Positions 30,291 through 33,212 of a stretch of 33,212 nt of DNA are shown piece by piece. Position numbers and translations under genes: made by a program. The stretch's first letter is position 1. Every line of letters starts with the position of its first letter. The stretch comes from Methyloceanibacter sp. (lineage in GTDB: Bacteria > Pseudomonadota > Alphaproteobacteria > Rhizobiales > Methyloligellaceae): positions 1-33,212 of the forward strand of contig JASJEH010000098.1 of assembly GCA_030064755.1 (NCBI GenBank), in the 5' to 3' direction. The notes beneath the pieces are model-generated. The model had not been told where the DNA came from and did not search any database. It saw only the letters and a program-made list of their open reading frames with translations.

Positions 30291-31775
30291 TTACTGGGAG
30301 AACGCCAAAGTCACGCGTCTGTTCGCCGCCCGCCCGTCTTCCGTTTCGTTGTCGGCCACCGGTTTAGTATCCCCATAGCCCGCCGCCGTGATTGCATCTG
30401 CCGGAATACCGCGCGCCGTGAGGGCTTCGACCACCGCGTCCGCCCGTTTTTGGCTCAGATCCATGTTGAATGCGCTATCGCCCTGGCTGTCTGTGTGGCC
30501 GCCGACTTCCACGCGGAGACCAGTCGACTGAGTGCAGTTCTTAACAAGCGCAGTGATCGCGTTGATGACCCTTAAGGACGTTGCGTCCAGACGCGCGGAG
30601 CCGGTCACAAAATTCACGTCGCGCTTGGACAGGAGCGCGTTGGCCTTGTCGCGGCATTGCCCATAGCCTGCCACAAAGTCCATCTGGGGCAGCCAATAGC
30701 CGGCCGTCAGCACCTCTGTCTCGCCGGTCGCCACATTCACGCGGCTTGTGCCCTCGGGCGGCAAATCGCTGGCAGCCTGAACCGACACGGTAACTGCGTC
30801 GCCGAGATCAGCCGACACTCGCTTCTCGAGAAGTTCAATATCCGCGCCTGGCGCCGCCATACCGACAAAGGGAAACCCGTCATCGCCTCCGGCCATTGGA
30901 GCGGCATCAGAATCCCCCAGTGTCAGGTCGACCGACTCGAACTCCGGCAGCCAAGGACCGAGCTTCTTCAAAATGCCAAGCGATGGGCCGGGATCGCCTG
31001 AGATTGCGGTGGAAGGATCACCGGAAACAGACTCAAGACCGAGCGCGGTAGCAATCTTGTCGAGGGTCAGCCGAGCCGGAAGCTTGCCGCTCACAGAAGC
31101 CCCGTCCGAGGCAGAATAGTCGAGATTGAACTGCGCGGGGGTGCCGTCGTCCAGATAGTCGAATTCAACCTTCACGACGTAGCCAGGAGGCACGTCCTTG
31201 AGTTCCCCCAACGCTGCCTCCCCGTCGGCAGGCATCGTGGCCTCGCCGGAAAGCACGAGCGTCTTGTCAGTCATGGTCAGCTTTCCCGAATTCAGCTTGG
31301 CGAGCGCGCTTAGTCCATCCTGTGCAACGATGGTCCATCCCCCCGGGGACCCCGACGCCAGCTTCAGCGCAGAGGCATCGCTGTCGAGAACCACGGCTAT
31401 CCCCGCGCGCGCTTCCTCGGTCGGCACATGCCCTGAGATCGTAATGCCACTGTCCGTCTTCTCAGCCGAGAATGTATACGGAGAGACCGACTCCAGCACC
31501 TTGATCCGGCCGCGGACAACACGGCGTCCCTCGACGATATCGAGAGTTTCGAGAATCCGGTCACGCTCCGCCGCGCTATCCGCGAGGCCGCTCACCTCGA
31601 TATCGCGTCCCTTGACGGACGTCTGTAGGCCGTGCACGGAGCCCGCAACGGCGCCACTAGCGCCATCCGCGACGGCTTGTTCGATCCACTTGGCATGATG
31701 CTTGGAACCGTACGCGCACAACACCGTGACGCCCAAGATGAACACCAAGATTCCGAAGACCTTTCGCACCGGCAT
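30291..31775 (-). CDS. BON-like/OmpA-domain envelope protein
   Basis: The 494-residue protein has an N-terminal hydrophobic anchor (about 5-23). A long middle part contains repeated BON-like segments (for example GLQTSVKGRDIEVSGLADSAAERDRIL, quoted here only as its first 20 residues GLQTSVKGRDIEVSGLADSA, and ITISGHVPTEEARAG). The C-terminal OmpA domain (about 385-494) has peptidoglycan-binding residues D429 in GGHTDS and R486/R487 in ANRRV. The layout recalls mycobacterial ArfA (OmpATb), in which BON and OmpA domains are combined; whether it forms a channel is unknown. The ATG at 31775 is preceded by purine-rich sequence. A GTG at 31769 has better spacing to GGGAGG. The HhH gene follows in the same operon. 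Confidence 0.87.
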   Translation of the reverse strand: MPVRKVFGILVFILGVTVLCAYGSKHHAKWIEQAVADGASGAVAGSVHGLQTSVKGRDIEVSGLADSAAERDRILETLDIVEGRRVVRGRIKVLESVSPYTFSAEKTDSGITISGHVPTEEARAGIAVVLDSDASALKLASGSPGGWTIVAQDGLSALAKLNSGKLTMTDKTLVLSGEATMPADGEAALGELKDVPPGYVVKVEFDYLDDGTPAQFNLDYSASDGASVSGKLPARLTLDKIATALGLESVSGDPSTAISGDPGPSLGILKKLGPWLPEFESVDLTLGDSDAAPMAGGDDGFPFVGMAAPGADIELLEKRVSADLGDAVTVSVQAASDLPPEGTSRVNVATGETEVLTAGYWLPQMDFVAGYGQCRDKANALLSKRDVNFVTGSARLDATSLRVINAITALVKNCTQSTGLRVEVGGHTDSQGDSAFNMDLSQKRADAVVEALTARGIPADAITAAGYGDTKPVADNETEDGRAANRRVTLAFSQ

Positions 31776-31927
31776 CCTCCCTCGTCTCCCCAGGGTCAAT
31801 GCAAGGAAGCCGACGCGCCAACGCGAGACCTCACAATACGATCGACACCATGACGCCTAGAGCTTGTGTGGCGCAACCTCCGAATGGAGAGACGCCTTCA
31901 ATGTGGAGACTGAACGCACCGCGATCG

Positions 31928-31982
31928 TCTTGGCTAGGCCGTGAGTCGCAGAGATCACGGCCAGTGTCAGGAAAGTCCAAGA
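31928..31982. other. Nested stem-loop between idi and the OmpA-like gene
   Basis: GGCCGTGA (31937-31944) and TCACGGCC (31955-31962) form a perfect 8-bp stem with a 10-nt loop. It is enclosed by TCTTGG (31928-31933) and CCAAGA (31977-31982). It lies in a 269-bp gap with no gene, after idi and before the OmpA-like start. It has no T-tract, so it could be a regulator site or structured RNA. Confidence 0.4.
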
Positions 31983-32044
31983 AGCCATACCGCTAATCAT
32001 CGGCACCGCAATCCGCCGCATGGCCACGCTGCGGGCAGTAGCTG

Positions 32045-32608
32045 CTAACCAGAACTCTCAGGCAAGGCACGCCGGACGGGCCACCCCGCCTTCAAGTACT
32101 TGCGGAACCAGGCGGTAAAGCGCTCGGGCGACGCCAAGGCCTCGGCCTGTACATCGTCAACATGTGCCCAGCGATAAGCCTGCGCCTCCTCCGGGTCGGG
32201 CACAATGATGCCTTCATGGACCCCGTGAAACACATGGACAATCTCATGCTCGATCATGTCTTGATCAAGTTCGGCGCGGTAGCGGATTGTCCCGAGACCA
32301 TCGAGCGGGCAATCGAAACCCATTTCCTGCCGCAACCGGCGGCGCGCGGCCACACGACACTCCTCGTCAGGACGCGGGTGCCCACAGCAGGCATTCGTCC
32401 ATAGCCCGCCTGAGTGGTACTTGTTGGTGCTGCGCTGTTGCAGCAGCATCCGACCGGCATCGTCCCAAATGATCACCGAGAACGCACGATGGAGAAGACC
32501 CTGCCGGTGCACCTCGTGCTTTTCGCCGGAGCCGATCTGGCGATCGGAATCATCAACGAGAACGACTCGCTCTAGGGTCTCCATCGCGTCAACGTCTTGA
32601 ATCGCCAC
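32045..32608 (-). CDS. idi: Isopentenyl-diphosphate delta-isomerase, type 1
   Basis: The 187-residue Nudix-fold enzyme interconverts isopentenyl and dimethylallyl diphosphate for isoprenoid synthesis. It has the metal histidines H34 and H40 (HEVHRQGLLHRAFS) and the catalytic cysteine C75 in WTNACCGHPRP. The Nudix-like helix is RVAARRRLRQEMG, and the catalytic glutamate region is MIEHEIVHVFHG (E120, E122). It ends AWFRKYLKAGWP. The start is a GTG at 32608; an ATG at 32584 is the alternative and keeps all catalytic parts. It lies 51 bp after the squalene/phytoene synthase gene on the same strand, so a joint isoprenoid operon is likely. Confidence 0.95.
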   Translation of the reverse strand: MAIQDVDAMETLERVVLVDDSDRQIGSGEKHEVHRQGLLHRAFSVIIWDDAGRMLLQQRSTNKYHSGGLWTNACCGHPRPDEECRVAARRRLRQEMGFDCPLDGLGTIRYRAELDQDMIEHEIVHVFHGVHEGIIVPDPEEAQAYRWAHVDDVQAEALASPERFTAWFRKYLKAGWPVRRALPESSG

Positions 32609-32659
32609 CCCACTGTCAAGGGGCGGAGGATCGTTCCGCTGATGTGTTTGGTAGCCGGG

Positions 32660-33212
32660 TCACGGCTGTCGAATGGCGTTGGCATGGCACATATTGGCCA
32701 TGCTCGACATTGTCCAACGCGTCAGCGAATCGCTTCGGCAGATCACCGGCGCAGCGAGCATGACGCTCTTTACCGTGGAGCGCGAAATCTTGGGCCGATA
32801 CTCCGGCGAAAACTGAGACACCTGGACGATGCGGTTAAGCGTGGCATAGGCCATCCCAATAGCGAGCAGGCAGAATTGGCGTATCCCTGTATGCCGCCGC
32901 GGGATCGTCAGCGTATAGTCGACAGCGTTTCCGAGGTGATCGAGCGCGATCGCCGCAAGGCGGTGGATGGTCGGACGGAAAGCGGGCTTGCGTGACGCAC
33001 CATCGAGATCCCGCAAGTCGAGACTGGCGGAACAAAAGAGGCTCTGCGGCAGATAACACCGCCCCTGACGCCGATCATCCCAAATATCTTTCAGGATGTT
33101 CGTCATCTGCAGCCCTTGGCCAAAGCTGGCGGCAAGCCTCTCAAGCTTCTCCCGACGCTGGTCGATGTCCGCGGCATGGTCACAAAACAACTCGGTGAGC
33201 ATCTCGCCGACC
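32660..33212 (-). CDS. Squalene/phytoene synthase family protein (5' part missing)
   Basis: The reading frame runs off the right edge of the window. The visible 184 codons are the C-terminal half of a trans-isoprenyl diphosphate head-to-head synthase. It begins VGEMLTELFCDH, then ASFGQGLQMTNILKDIWDD (the second Asp-rich motif, which binds diphosphate through magnesium) and RRQGRCYLPQ. The first Asp-rich motif lies outside the window. It could be a squalene synthase (hopanoid route) or a phytoene synthase (carotenoids); the QMTNILKD form leans to squalene-type enzymes, but this is not decisive. It is followed by idi in the same direction. Confidence 0.88.
   Translation of the reverse strand, partial: VGEMLTELFCDHAADIDQRREKLERLAASFGQGLQMTNILKDIWDDRRQGRCYLPQSLFCSASLDLRDLDGASRKPAFRPTIHRLAAIALDHLGNAVDYTLTIPRRHTGIRQFCLLAIGMAYATLNRIVQVSQFSPEYRPKISRSTVKSVMLAAPVICRSDSLTRWTMSSMANMCHANAIRQP

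Noticed and set aside
1-33212. CRISPR arrays, tRNA/rRNA genes, insertion sequences, toxin-antitoxin or defence genes
   Set aside because: No repeat-spacer pattern, tRNA T-arm-like sequence, transposase or nuclease-effector motif was seen in the gaps or reading frames.

Overview
The window reads as a chromosomal segment of a GC-rich alphaproteobacterium. The best fit is Hyphomicrobiales (Rhizobiales), possibly a Hyphomicrobium- or Methyloceanibacter-like lineage. Supporting signs are the three-subunit transhydrogenase (pntAA-pntAB-pntB) next to a tiny aa3-oxidase subunit IV, a GapR/DUF2312 gene with DUF1244 and N-formylglutamate amidohydrolase, a DUF1036-pyruvate kinase pair, a cysteine-free L36, and a candidate CtrA box. 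The genus is inference. I saw no tRNA, rRNA, CRISPR, transposase or phage gene; most of the window is dense core or soft-core metabolism.

Layout. 1-4063: a Crp/Fnr regulator converges on a leftward cox4-pntAA-pntAB-pntB block, with an intrinsic terminator between cox4 and pntAA. 4198-6095: leftward doxX-cupin-VOC operon with a palindrome in front. 6182-9634: an ABC1/UbiB-like kinase diverges from two tandem paralogous membrane-anchored endonuclease/exonuclease/phosphatase (EEP) proteins. 9655-12156: leftward M3 oligoendopeptidase and a small membrane protein. 12467-17624: rightward cell-wall block of an orphan sigma-54-type response regulator, a YcbB-like L,D-transpeptidase and a DUF882/M15-like protein. 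17674-19245: leftward N-formylglutamate amidohydrolase, DUF1244, gapR. 19397-21330: rightward DUF1036 and pyruvate kinase, overlapping by ATGA. 21444-22910: leftward small secreted protein, rpmJ (L36) and a secreted TPR protein, separated by strong hairpins. 23075-24933: rightward arsR-SRPBCC-VOC-DUF1579 operon. 24936-27683: a large leftward AsmA-like protein. 28049-33212: leftward DASS transporter, membrane-anchored helix-hairpin-helix protein, BON/OmpA-like envelope protein, IPP isomerase and a squalene/phytoene synthase cut by the window edge.

The less ordinary signals are non-coding. (i) A perfect 41-bp inverted repeat has one arm at bases 1-41 and the other at 27721-27761. (ii) The second arm abuts a nested double hairpin, a motif present three times and a TTAA-N7-TTAA CtrA-type box, all in a 365-bp gap. 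(iii) A terminator hairpin sits in the spacer of a promoter that would make the TPR mRNA leaderless. (iv) A promoter-leader-hairpin arrangement lies in front of rpmJ. (v) A 46-bp dyad is centred on the start codon of an apparently leaderless arsR. I found no clearly new multi-gene defence or biosynthetic system; these regulatory and repeat structures are what most deserve a second look.
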